8,042 nucleotides of DNA from JBBQDK01 sp038319625. Lineage in GTDB: Bacteria; Pseudomonadota; Gammaproteobacteria; JBBQDK01. Location: the NCBI GenBank assembly GCA_038319625.1, contig JBBQDK010000130.1:1-8042 (forward strand), in the 5' to 3' direction. The first letter of the stretch is position 1, and the number at the start of each line of letters is the position of its first letter. Under the pieces are notes generated by a model, which worked only from the letters and a program-made list of their open reading frames with translations, had not been told where the DNA came from and ran no database searches. Shown here in pieces: positions 1 through 5,733 of this stretch. The position numbers were made by a program, and so were the translations under genes.

Positions 1-1354
1 GCCCGTTGCCATCCATGTAGGGGTGGATATACACGAACATGAAATGTCCCAGAACAACGCGGACCGCTGGGTCCGGTTCGTCCTTGAGCAGGTCAAAGAG
101 CGCGGGCATCAGATCGCGTACCGCTTCCCGGCTTGGCGGTGTGTGCCTGGACCGGCGGATATAGACCGGACCATTGCGATAGCCTGCAAGATCGGCAGGC
201 TTTAATATGCCAGCGGTAATGATGGGTCCGAACAACTCCCTGTACCAGGTGCGGAGATCCTCATCTGCAACGGTTCCGGGATTCTCGCCCTTAAGGACTT
301 TTGTGACGCTATCCCTGACAACCTGGAAGGCCTGATAGTAGCCCCGCGCCGCCAAGGCATTGCGATGCTCCCGGTCCGTTTCGTCGTTATCCGGATTCCA
401 GCTTTGCTTCCGAACACGCTCGATCAATTCGGCACTGACGCGGTAACCTTCAATTGACAAAGAGTGATAGGCATCGGAGACATACACATCGTCAACCTGT
501 TTCAGGTAGGCTTTGATGCCTCTGGGCAACCCCGGCGCTTGCGGAAAGCGTACTATGACCGGCCCCCGCATCTCCTGCCACATCAGGCGCATGCGGTTAA
601 CGTAAGGCGAGCGTTCTCTGCTAGGCAGAATCACAGACGGTTTTGTTTCAAACGGATCGGATTCCCGCACGTCATAATCGGCGTCGCGCATGGTCGCCAC
701 AATATCGTCCGCGATACGATCCCGCCCGATATTGCGCAGCGCTCCGGCCAGTCGCCCGGCAATCGTGGTATGTCCGCCCTCAAGCAGTCTTGCGAGGAGT
801 TCAGAGGCATCTTTTATCATGGACAGCGCGACGCGGAAATCGGTCGGATTATGCAGGTATAAACCGGGTGGGCAATCGATCAGGGCCGGAACCAGGGAAT
901 AAAGGCGCAGGCCATCGTTTGTAACATCGATATCTTCTACATCCGGCATGTTGTACCGGACGGAGAGGAGCGACGTGCCATGCGGTAGGCCTGTGACTTT
1001 GTTATCGCCTTTGTGTGACCGGACCAGGAGCTGGCGTGGCACCGCCCGGTTTCCGGCATGAAGCGAGATAGACTGCTCCGGTGAGAGGCACCACTCACTG
1101 CCAAAGCGTTCGTTTAGGTACGATACGCAGAAATCCCAGAACGAGGCATACCAGGACGTGCTTTCACCAGCGGCCTCATCGGGCCGGGAAGGGACGTACC
1201 ATCCCTTGACGACCGGTTGCAGGAAACCGTTCTTAACAAGCCGCTCTCGGTCGAGGCGTTCCAGCTCACTTGACCTTATTGCGACCACGCCACGATCCTG
1301 AAGCCCCTTCAACGCTTCAAGAGACCGCGCCAGTTTTTCTGATGGAGCCGCCAT
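1..1354 (-). CDS. Fic-domain protein with AbiEi-like winged-helix N-terminus (3' end cut by window edge)
   Basis: An open frame of 451 codons starts at the ATG at 1354-1352 and is still open at base 1. It ends in HPYMDGNG (H444), the core of the Fic motif HPFx(D/E)GNGRxxR, so the final Arg and the C-terminus lie outside the window. Fic enzymes transfer a nucleotide moiety, usually AMP from ATP, onto target proteins; His is the catalytic base. Tyr replaces the usual Phe here. At residues 298-303 SLSIEG fits the inhibitory helix motif (S/T)xxxE(G/N), with E302 as the blocking glutamate, placing this among self-inhibited Fic proteins with the helix N-terminal to the Fic core. Residues 8-55 look like the winged helix of AbiEi-type antitoxins (LxxRGVxxIRSSEL, then LVKxGFLxxVxxGWYV), and residues 60-235 read like the rest of such a regulator. 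AAGGA about 9 nt upstream supports the start; an ATG at 1373 is out of frame. The family is certain; target and AMP-transfer activity are inferred. Confidence 0.9.
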   Translation of the reverse strand, partial: MAAPSEKLARSLEALKGLQDRGVVAIRSSELERLDRERLVKNGFLQPVVKGWYVPSRPDEAAGESTSWYASFWDFCVSYLNERFGSEWCLSPEQSISLHAGNRAVPRQLLVRSHKGDNKVTGLPHGTSLLSVRYNMPDVEDIDVTNDGLRLYSLVPALIDCPPGLYLHNPTDFRVALSMIKDASELLARLLEGGHTTIAGRLAGALRNIGRDRIADDIVATMRDADYDVRESDPFETKPSVILPSRERSPYVNRMRLMWQEMRGPVIVRFPQAPGLPRGIKAYLKQVDDVYVSDAYHSLSIEGYRVSAELIERVRKQSWNPDNDETDREHRNALAARGYYQAFQVVRDSVTKVLKGENPGTVADEDLRTWYRELFGPIITAGILKPADLAGYRNGPVYIRRSRHTPPSREAVRDLMPALFDLLKDEPDPAVRVVLGHFMFVYIHPYMDGNG

Positions 1355-1395
1355 GCGCTCTCGTCCTTTTCATCGGGGTTCGTGCCGTATTGAAC

Positions 1396-1432
1396 CTAGG
1401 TTATTAAGCTGTTCTAATACTAGGCTATCAAG
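1396..1432 (-). promoter_or_regulatory. Candidate promoter of the fic gene with tandem direct-repeat operator
   Basis: On the minus strand, TTGATA (1431-1426) and TTAATA (1407-1402) are separated by 18 bp and lie about 50 bp upstream of the fic ATG, a plausible sigma70 promoter. Each box sits inside one copy of a 13-bp direct repeat, CTTGATAGCCTAG (1432-1420) and CTTAATAACCTAG (1408-1396). The copies match at 11 of 13 positions and start 24 bp apart. This arrangement suits autoregulation by the winged-helix domain of the Fic protein. Repeats and spacing are seen directly; promoter and operator function are inferred. Confidence 0.45.
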
Positions 1433-1514
1433 TTGTACCATTTATAGGCAATTGTGTCGAGCGAAAAGTAGGTTTTTCTGCATAGACCTCGGAAATCGTG
1501 GTGAGCGTGGCAGA

Positions 1515-1648
1515 CGCGAGCTGCGTTACTGGCGCAAACCACCGATCTTGCATGGCTGGATGTGGGCGCTTTACTACGAGGGTCGACAGCATGCACGTCA
1601 GTATCTTGAGCCGCAGGTAATGGTGTTGGTGGGGATAGACGGGCCTTA
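1515..1648 (+). pseudogene. Relic of a small mobile-element-type protein (YWRK..LHGWM motif)
   Basis: In the frame that reaches the TAG at 1647-1649, residues from about 1518 read ELRYWRKPPILHGWM followed by ALYYEG. This resembles the ExxYWRKHxxLHGWMxxLY start of small hypothetical proteins common on phages and integrative elements; I recall the pattern but cannot name a family. The resemblance fades after about 20 residues, and there is no convincing start or ribosome binding site. I read it as a broken fragment next to the helicase relic. The last residues before the stop (LEPQVMVLVG) could instead belong to the helicase fragment in a shifted frame. Confidence 0.3.
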
Positions 1649-1939
1649 GTGACTACCCTACTGCTTGCCACCGGCAAGTTGATTGGCGAAGGTTTTGACC
1701 ATCCGCCGCTTGACACCCTTGTTCTGGCTATGCCAATTTCATGGAAAGGCACGCTACAGCAGTATGCTGGCCGCCTGCACCGTGAACACGCTACCAAGAC
1801 CGATGTGCGCATCATCGACTTCGTGGATACTGGCCATCCAGCGTTGCTACGGATGTGGGATAAGCGCCAAAGCGGATACCGGGCGATGGGCTACCGAATG
1901 ACAGGGCAGAGCACCCGTACTGAACAGAAAGAGCCGTGA
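1610..1939 (+). pseudogene. C-terminal remnant of a DEAD/DEAH-box (SF2) helicase
   Basis: From about 1649 the frame reads LLLATGKLIGEGFDHPPLDT, then LVLAMPISWKGTLQQYAGRLHR, and ends at the TGA at 1937-1939. These are SF2 helicase motif V (ATGxxIGEGFD) and motif VI (QYAGRLHR, with the arginines that contact ATP). They are followed by the tail DVRIIDFVDTGHPALLRMWDKR and GYRAMGYR, typical of restriction-type helicases. Only about 96-110 residues of a protein normally several times longer remain. The Walker A and DEAD/DEAH motifs are absent, and a TGA at 1607-1609 closes the frame upstream. The GTG at 1649 gives an open frame but probably not a real start. The relic cannot act as a helicase and is evidence of a lost restriction or defence gene. 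Confidence 0.7.
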
Positions 1940-2081
1940 AAATTGTTGCTGAGTCGAAAACCAGTTGCGGGGTCTGTCAACCGGTCGTCAACGCGGCGCA
2001 ACGAAAGCAATAAATTTCAACAGACCAGGGGTGTAACAGGAGATGAAAGGGCGAGCGTTATCATTCTCGTTCACGTCTTGG
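1940..2081. other. Intergenic segment between helicase relic and AbiEii
   Basis: No gene is visible. It holds a GTCAAC direct repeat (two copies within 1976-1992) and a 7-bp inverted pair GGTCTGT/ACAGACC (1971-1977 and 2020-2026) with a 42-nt gap. No stem followed by a T-run is seen, so I call no terminator for the two convergent units. Confidence 0.3.
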
Positions 2082-3086
2082 CTATTGATTTATTGTGATC
2101 TCAAGGGCGCGCAGGCGTTCAACGATCAGATCGAACGAGGGTGGCTCGCCAATGAACATCCCGGCATCAACCATGCGTCTGAAGTCATTATGGAGCGCGG
2201 AGAGAACATCTGTGTCGGGTATCAGTCGCAACTGTCCGACAAGGCAGGCGTCATAATTGGCGTAGCCGGCGTTGCAGAACATTTTCTTGTGCTTCACGAC
2301 ATCGGCAAGTAGATTGCGATCACCGAGTGCCAGAGCGCCTATCTCGCAATTCGCCAGCATGGCGAGGTCGTACCAGTGGCGGGAGAGACGTTCGGCGTTG
2401 GCGCGGAATTCGTCTCGTTGGCACTCGACATGTATCAGGGTAGCCTTCTCCCAGAAGGTTCGGGCCGGTGACAGCACGCGCACCTGCGCAACAGGGAAGT
2501 CGAGTTCGGCGAGATGCCCGGCGATGTCCGGACGAATCTCGTGGGTCTCGTTTGGCTCGGTGATATTGCGGCCTCCGAATTCCACCAGCACGCTATTGCC
2601 AACGTAATCCCCTTTTGATTCCCGCACAGTGGCGTAGTGGATCCGAAGTCGTTCTCCATCCTCGCTGGCTTCGACCGTGCAAGCATCGGCACCAAATTGT
2701 TCGACAAGCACGCCACGGAAATACGGAGCGACCACACCCTGTGCGTGTGCGCGCACGAAATCCTGTAGCGCCTCGCTGAATTTCTTGAGTTGGTTCTTCG
2801 AGACGCCCACCGCAAATGGATCAAAGGATGGATCGAGACCACGGTAGTCGAGTGTGATGTCCACATCTTCTGAAAACCGAGCGATAGTGTTAAACACCTT
2901 CGACAGGGATGTGCCGCCCTTGAACGCCATGGGTAGGCGATCAGGCATCACGAAGAGGTGCTGCAATACCCAGCAGACCCAGACATCCTTTTCCAGTACG
3001 GAAGGAGCACGCGAAAGAGTAGGCCCCAACGCGCGCAAAATTTTCGACTGCTCATCGCACGGTAGTTGTAGGAAGACTTTAGACAT
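2082..3086 (-). CDS. abiEii: AbiEii-type nucleotidyltransferase toxin
   Basis: Toxin of an AbiE-type (type IV) toxin-antitoxin and abortive phage-infection system. The family belongs to the DNA polymerase-beta-like nucleotidyltransferases; related toxins block growth by modifying tRNA. The 334-aa protein, normal for the family, has LEKDVWVCWVL (31-41), the nucleotide-binding FKGGTSLSK (55-63) and SEDVDI (72-77), whose D74 and D76 would bind metal. Later come FWEKATLIHVE (211-221) and RHWYDLAML (236-244), both typical of AbiEii. The start at 3086 (MSKVF) is chosen because it overlaps the antitoxin stop by 8 nt (3079-3086), suggesting translational coupling, and because the longer frame from 3122 adds 12 residues unlike the family. 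No strong ribosome binding site is visible, which fits coupling. No frameshift or lost catalytic residue is seen, so it appears functional. The family is confidently assigned; the cellular target in this organism is not known. Confidence 0.92.
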   Translation of the reverse strand: MSKVFLQLPCDEQSKILRALGPTLSRAPSVLEKDVWVCWVLQHLFVMPDRLPMAFKGGTSLSKVFNTIARFSEDVDITLDYRGLDPSFDPFAVGVSKNQLKKFSEALQDFVRAHAQGVVAPYFRGVLVEQFGADACTVEASEDGERLRIHYATVRESKGDYVGNSVLVEFGGRNITEPNETHEIRPDIAGHLAELDFPVAQVRVLSPARTFWEKATLIHVECQRDEFRANAERLSRHWYDLAMLANCEIGALALGDRNLLADVVKHKKMFCNAGYANYDACLVGQLRLIPDTDVLSALHNDFRRMVDAGMFIGEPPSFDLIVERLRALEITINQ

Positions 3087-3699
3087 AGTGTGCTGCCCGC
3101 TCATTCCGGAACAAAGCGTCACTCATCCATGCGGGCATGGAACTCGTAGCGGACTTCAATGCCTCGAATTCGGTCGGCGACAATTTGCGGCGAATTTTTT
3201 CGATCGTTGCTGCCGTCACCTCGTTCTTGCCAAGGTACCACAACGCGGCCAGCGCCAATCCTGCCGGGCGACCGGCAAGCAGAAGCTTGCGTTGGCAAAC
3301 ATGCTGGAGACGGATATCCATTGAGCCTACGCGGATGCGCTTGGATGGCCCGGAGGTGCAGAACACCGGCTGGATGGGTACTTGGGTAGTCAGTTCGAGT
3401 CGTCGTGCCGCCTCGGCGCCATGCACTTGCACGATAGACCCCGTTGTCTTGGCGATAGTCTGGGCGACCTGGAGTGGTTCGGGCATGATTTTGCCTACGT
3501 AGCGACTCACTTCTGGGCGGACGAACACGCCACGCGTCACACGTTCGATCATCCCCGCCTTAACCAGGCGAGACAGGGTTTGATCGACGGACGCACGGGT
3601 GCCGCATTCAAGAAAGGTCGTCGGGGTGAATGGCTCCCCGACGGGCCTCTCCTTGATACGCTTGCGGATCAGTTCGGCGGTCTTTGCGATCATGCTCAT
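3079..3699 (-). CDS. abiEi: AbiEi-type antitoxin and autorepressor (DUF6088-like)
   Basis: Antitoxin partner of the downstream AbiEii toxin. In characterised AbiE systems it counteracts the toxin without stable binding (type IV) and represses its own promoter. The 206-aa protein starts MSMIAKTAEL. Residues 24-62 form the winged helix-turn-helix (FTPTTFLECGTRASVDQTL, then SRLVKAGMIERVTRGVFV). Residues 76-206 are the family C-terminal domain, including TTGSIVQVHGAEAARRL (85-101), ALWYLG (152-157) and the late MPAWMSDAL (188-196). A longer frame to 3765 (METSLG) is rejected: it has no ribosome binding site, its extra 22 residues are unlike the family, and it would place the promoter inside the gene. 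The promoter's expected start point is only about 4 nt before the ATG, so the message may be leaderless; the ATG at 3693 is an alternative. The 8-nt overlap with abiEii and antitoxin-first order are standard for AbiE operons. Confidence 0.9.
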   Translation of the reverse strand: MSMIAKTAELIRKRIKERPVGEPFTPTTFLECGTRASVDQTLSRLVKAGMIERVTRGVFVRPEVSRYVGKIMPEPLQVAQTIAKTTGSIVQVHGAEAARRLELTTQVPIQPVFCTSGPSKRIRVGSMDIRLQHVCQRKLLLAGRPAGLALAALWYLGKNEVTAATIEKIRRKLSPTEFEALKSATSSMPAWMSDALFRNERAAHYV

Positions 3700-3709
3700 G
3701 ATGTATGAA

Positions 3710-3738
3710 AATATATGCGAGTTTCTGACATTTGGCAA
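3710..3738 (-). promoter_or_regulatory. Sigma70-like promoter of the abiEi-abiEii operon
   Basis: On the minus strand, TTGCCA (3738-3733) and TATATT (3715-3710) are separated by exactly 17 bp, a near-consensus promoter. Transcription would start near 3703, about 4 nt before the antitoxin ATG at 3699, giving a nearly leaderless mRNA. Spacing and boxes are seen directly; activity is inferred. Confidence 0.6.
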
Positions 3739-3760
3739 GGATAACCTTCCTAGCGAGGTT
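3737..3760. promoter_or_regulatory. Candidate AbiEi operator: nested inverted repeats upstream of the abiE promoter
   Basis: AAGGATAACCTT (3737-3748) is a perfect 4-bp-arm inverted repeat abutting the -35 box, and AACCT/AGGTT (3743-3747 and 3756-3760) is a second, overlapping inverted pair. AbiEi proteins are known to bind inverted repeats in their own promoter. These arms are short, so the assignment is tentative. Confidence 0.3.
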
Positions 3761-3892
3761 TCCATGTGCCGGTGACGTGCGGGACTTTTGCGGGGATTAG
3801 TCCAGCGCTGTTATGCATTGTTGGGCAAAACCAGCAACGGGCGCCCATGTATTAAGTTAATATAAACATAAAGTTAAGAAATACTGAGCTAA

Positions 3893-3937
3893 CTACGAAC
3901 CAGGCGGTCGGGAGTTCGAATCTCTCCGGGCGCGCCA
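3893..3937 (+). other. Attachment-site remnant: 3' part of tRNA-Arg(ACG)
   Basis: These 45 nt fold exactly as tRNA positions 32-76. They contain the anticodon loop CTACGAA with anticodon ACG at 3895-3897, the 3' anticodon strand CCAGG, variable loop CGGTC, T stem GGGAG/CTCTC around TTCGAAT, 3' acceptor strand CGGGCGC, discriminator G and encoded CCA (3935-3937). The bases before 3893 (GCTAA) cannot pair with CCAGG, and no D arm or 5' acceptor strand lies at the right distance, so this is not a functional tRNA. A tRNA copy starting cleanly in the anticodon loop is what tyrosine integrases leave at the far end of an inserted element. By geometry the intact tRNA gene should lie to the left, beyond the window, and the DNA between would be the element. 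The tRNA assignment is strong; the island boundary is inferred. Confidence 0.8.
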
Positions 3938-3950
3938 TTTATTCAAGCGT

Positions 3951-4202
3951 TTAGGCAAGATGCCTGCCCCGTTGATCCTTCCCTGTAGTAATAAACGTAG
4001 CGCCTTCCTCCGGTAAGTCCACCGCCAGCACGACAGGGCTGCGGTCCACCCATTGGGCGAGATGAGCATACTTCTGCACCATCTCCGGTGTGGACCAGCC
4101 ACCCAATTCTTGCAAGCCATGTAGCAGGGTGATCCTGCCCCAACTCCTCGTGTCACAGCGCCAGCGGATTGACGATTTCTTGGTTTCAACGCCACATCCC
4201 TG
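3951..4202 (-). pseudogene. C-terminal remnant of a tyrosine recombinase (phage/island integrase)
   Basis: The minus-strand frame ending at the TAA at 3953-3951 contains LQELGGWSTPEMVQKYAHL. This is the integrase C-terminal box with the catalytic tyrosine (TAT codon at 4070-4068) after the conserved LGGW. Upstream, where HDLRHTWASWH with the catalytic His and Arg is expected, the sequence reads IRWRCDTRSWGRITLL. This is a scrambled and shortened version, and the frame is closed by a stop near 4203-4205. Only about 75 recognisable residues of a protein normally 300-400 aa long remain. The 3' end lies 13 bp from the tRNA-derived att sequence and points towards it, the lambda-like int-att arrangement. 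It probably catalysed insertion at this tRNA before decaying. Family confidence is high; inactivity is clear from the truncation. Confidence 0.78.
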
Positions 4203-4314
4203 CTAAACGCCTGATCCGTCAAATCACAGGCATGGCACTCGACCACTACGCAAGCCTCTGAATCGAATGTCTCCTCCGGTTTCCGGTGCGTGCGCGGCGG
4301 GCTCCAGGCAGCAC

Positions 4315-4330
4315 TGGTCCAAAGCTTGCT
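4315..4330 (+). promoter_or_regulatory. Candidate sigma54 (RpoN) promoter for the msh operon
   Basis: TGGTCC-N5-TTGCT fits the -24/-12 consensus TGGCAC-N5-TTGCA, with the essential GG (4316-4317) and GC (4328-4329) exactly 10 bp apart. Transcription would start near 4341, about 30 nt before the mshM ATG. Type IV pilus genes are often RpoN-dependent, but a single match of this kind can arise by chance and no activator site was identified. Confidence 0.4.
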
Positions 4331-4371
4331 TAGCCTGTGGAACCTACCCAGTTTATGCGGGAGTTTCATGT

Positions 4372-5733
4372 ATGTACCGACAACACTTTGGTTTGGACTC
4401 GGCGCCATTTCGCATCACCCCGGATACGCAGCGTTTTTACGCCGGTGCGCACCGCGGTGCCGTGCTCGACGCCCTGCAGTACGCCATTCAACAAGGTGAG
4501 GGAATCGTCAAGCTGAGCAGCGAGATCGGCAGCGGCAAGACCATGCTCTGCCGCATGCTCGCCGACCGATTGGCAGGTACTGTGGATGTGGTCTACCTCG
4601 TCAATCCTAGTTTGCAGCGCGAAGATGTGTTGCGCGCGATCGCGCTGGAACTCGGCCTGTCTCCGGCTGGCGGACATCTGGAGGTGATGCATACCCTGCA
4701 TGAGTATCTGCTGCAGCGCCATGCCACCGGGCGTCGCGTCGTGGTATTCGTCGAAGAGGCGCAGGGCATGGATCTGCAATCGCTTGAAGAAATCCGCCTG
4801 TTGTCCAATCTGGAGACCCGCGAAGACAAACTGCTGCAACTGTTGCTGTTCGGTCAACCGGAGCTGGACGCGCATCTGGCCACGAAGGAAGTGCGTCAAT
4901 TGCGCGATCGCATCACGCAAAGCTTCACCTTGCCGCCCCTGCGACTGGCGGACCTGCGCGACTACGTGAAATTCCGCCTGCGCGCGGCTGGTTGTCAGGG
5001 CGGCGATCCGTTTACACCCGGCGCCTATCGCCTGCTGGCCTGGGCCTCCAAAGGACTGATACGGCGAATACACATCCTGGCCGACAAGGCCCTCCTGGCG
5101 GCCTATGCCGACAGCAGTTGTCAGGTGACCTACCGCCATCTTTGCCGGGCACTGGCCGACAGTGAATTCGCCCCCCGCTGGTTCAGTCTGCGACCGGCCT
5201 GGACTCTAATGCTGAGCGCTGTTCTGCTCACCGTCGGCGCGGTGGGTCAGGCCGTGGTTCCCGACCACATCGGCAGACGACCCTACAGCGACGCCACGAT
5301 GCCACTGCAGGTCAGCCACTCACGCGCTATGACGGCGCTTGCGTCGACGGTGGCAGGTGCAACACAAGTACCAAACACTCCCGTCATTAATGATCTGGCC
5401 ACGACACGGCATTGGCTCGACACCGACACTCACGCTCTCTACACCATCCAGGTAATGACCAGCGACAGCGATTCCCGCGATTCCGCGGAGAAGTTTCTGC
5501 GCAATCCCGTGCTCGCCGCACACCTCTGGCAGTTGCATATCGTGCCAGCTCGCATCGGCGGTAAAAATCGTTGGATCGTGCTGTTCGGTAGCTATGAAAG
5601 CTATTCCACCGCGCAACAGGCATTGCGTGACATTCCCACTGTCTTGCGAGATCACCAACCTTATCTGCGCTCGTTGAAGGCAGTCAAAGCCGAAGCGGCC
5701 GATGCATGGCCGATACAGGAGCAGGATACATGA
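4372..5733 (+). CDS. mshM: MshM/ExeA-like AAA+ ATPase with C-terminal SPOR domain
   Basis: Inner-membrane ATPase of the MSHA-type pilus system, related to ExeA/GspA, which remodel peptidoglycan to let a secretin assemble. The 453-aa protein opens with MYRQHFGLDSAPF, matching the family start (MYxxFFGLxxxPF). AAA+ features are a Walker A at SEIGSGKT (50-57), where Ser replaces the usual first Gly; a Walker B at VVVFVEEAQ (123-131), with Glu replacing the first Asp; a sensor region LLLFGQPEL (157-165); LRDRI (177-181); and RRIHILADKALLAAY (231-245). One membrane segment spans about 276-296, and a SPOR-like peptidoglycan-binding domain covers about 356-435 (ALYTIQVM, then RWIVLFGSYES). The ATPase would lie in the cytoplasm and SPOR in the periplasm. 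The ATG at 4372 is chosen for family similarity and the GGGAG about 10 nt upstream; the in-frame ATG at 4267 would add 35 unrelated residues and precede the candidate promoter. Its stop overlaps the next ATG (ATGA). Confidence 0.88.
   Translation: MYRQHFGLDSAPFRITPDTQRFYAGAHRGAVLDALQYAIQQGEGIVKLSSEIGSGKTMLCRMLADRLAGTVDVVYLVNPSLQREDVLRAIALELGLSPAGGHLEVMHTLHEYLLQRHATGRRVVVFVEEAQGMDLQSLEEIRLLSNLETREDKLLQLLLFGQPELDAHLATKEVRQLRDRITQSFTLPPLRLADLRDYVKFRLRAAGCQGGDPFTPGAYRLLAWASKGLIRRIHILADKALLAAYADSSCQVTYRHLCRALADSEFAPRWFSLRPAWTLMLSAVLLTVGAVGQAVVPDHIGRRPYSDATMPLQVSHSRAMTALASTVAGATQVPNTPVINDLATTRHWLDTDTHALYTIQVMTSDSDSRDSAEKFLRNPVLAAHLWQLHIVPARIGGKNRWIVLFGSYESYSTAQQALRDIPTVLRDHQPYLRSLKAVKAEAADAWPIQEQDT

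Noticed and set aside
464..924. Overlapping plus-strand open frames across the left end
   Set aside because: They lie antisense to the Fic gene, which has clear domain motifs over the same bases.
1420..1815. 131-codon minus-strand frame over the helicase relic
   Set aside because: It is antisense to recognisable helicase motifs V and VI and its Cys/Arg/Ser-rich translation resembles no family.
1971..2026. Inverted pair GGTCTGT/ACAGACC as an insertion-sequence end or terminator
   Set aside because: The arms are only 7 bp, 42 nt apart, with no transposase, target duplication or T-run nearby.
3841..3892. GCGCCC at 3841-3846 as the 5' acceptor strand of a complete tRNA
   Set aside because: It could pair with the GGGCGC of the tRNA fragment, but the spacing (52 nt instead of 31 before position 32) is wrong and no D arm or 5' anticodon strand is present.
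3893..4408. 171-codon minus-strand frame spanning the att site and int relic
   Set aside because: It is a shifted frame of the integrase relic; its last residues are the antisense of the tRNA fragment, a common annotation artefact.
4366..5139. 257-codon minus-strand frame opposite mshM
   Set aside because: Its sequence is Gln-rich and lacks motifs, while the plus strand encodes a clear AAA+ ATPase.
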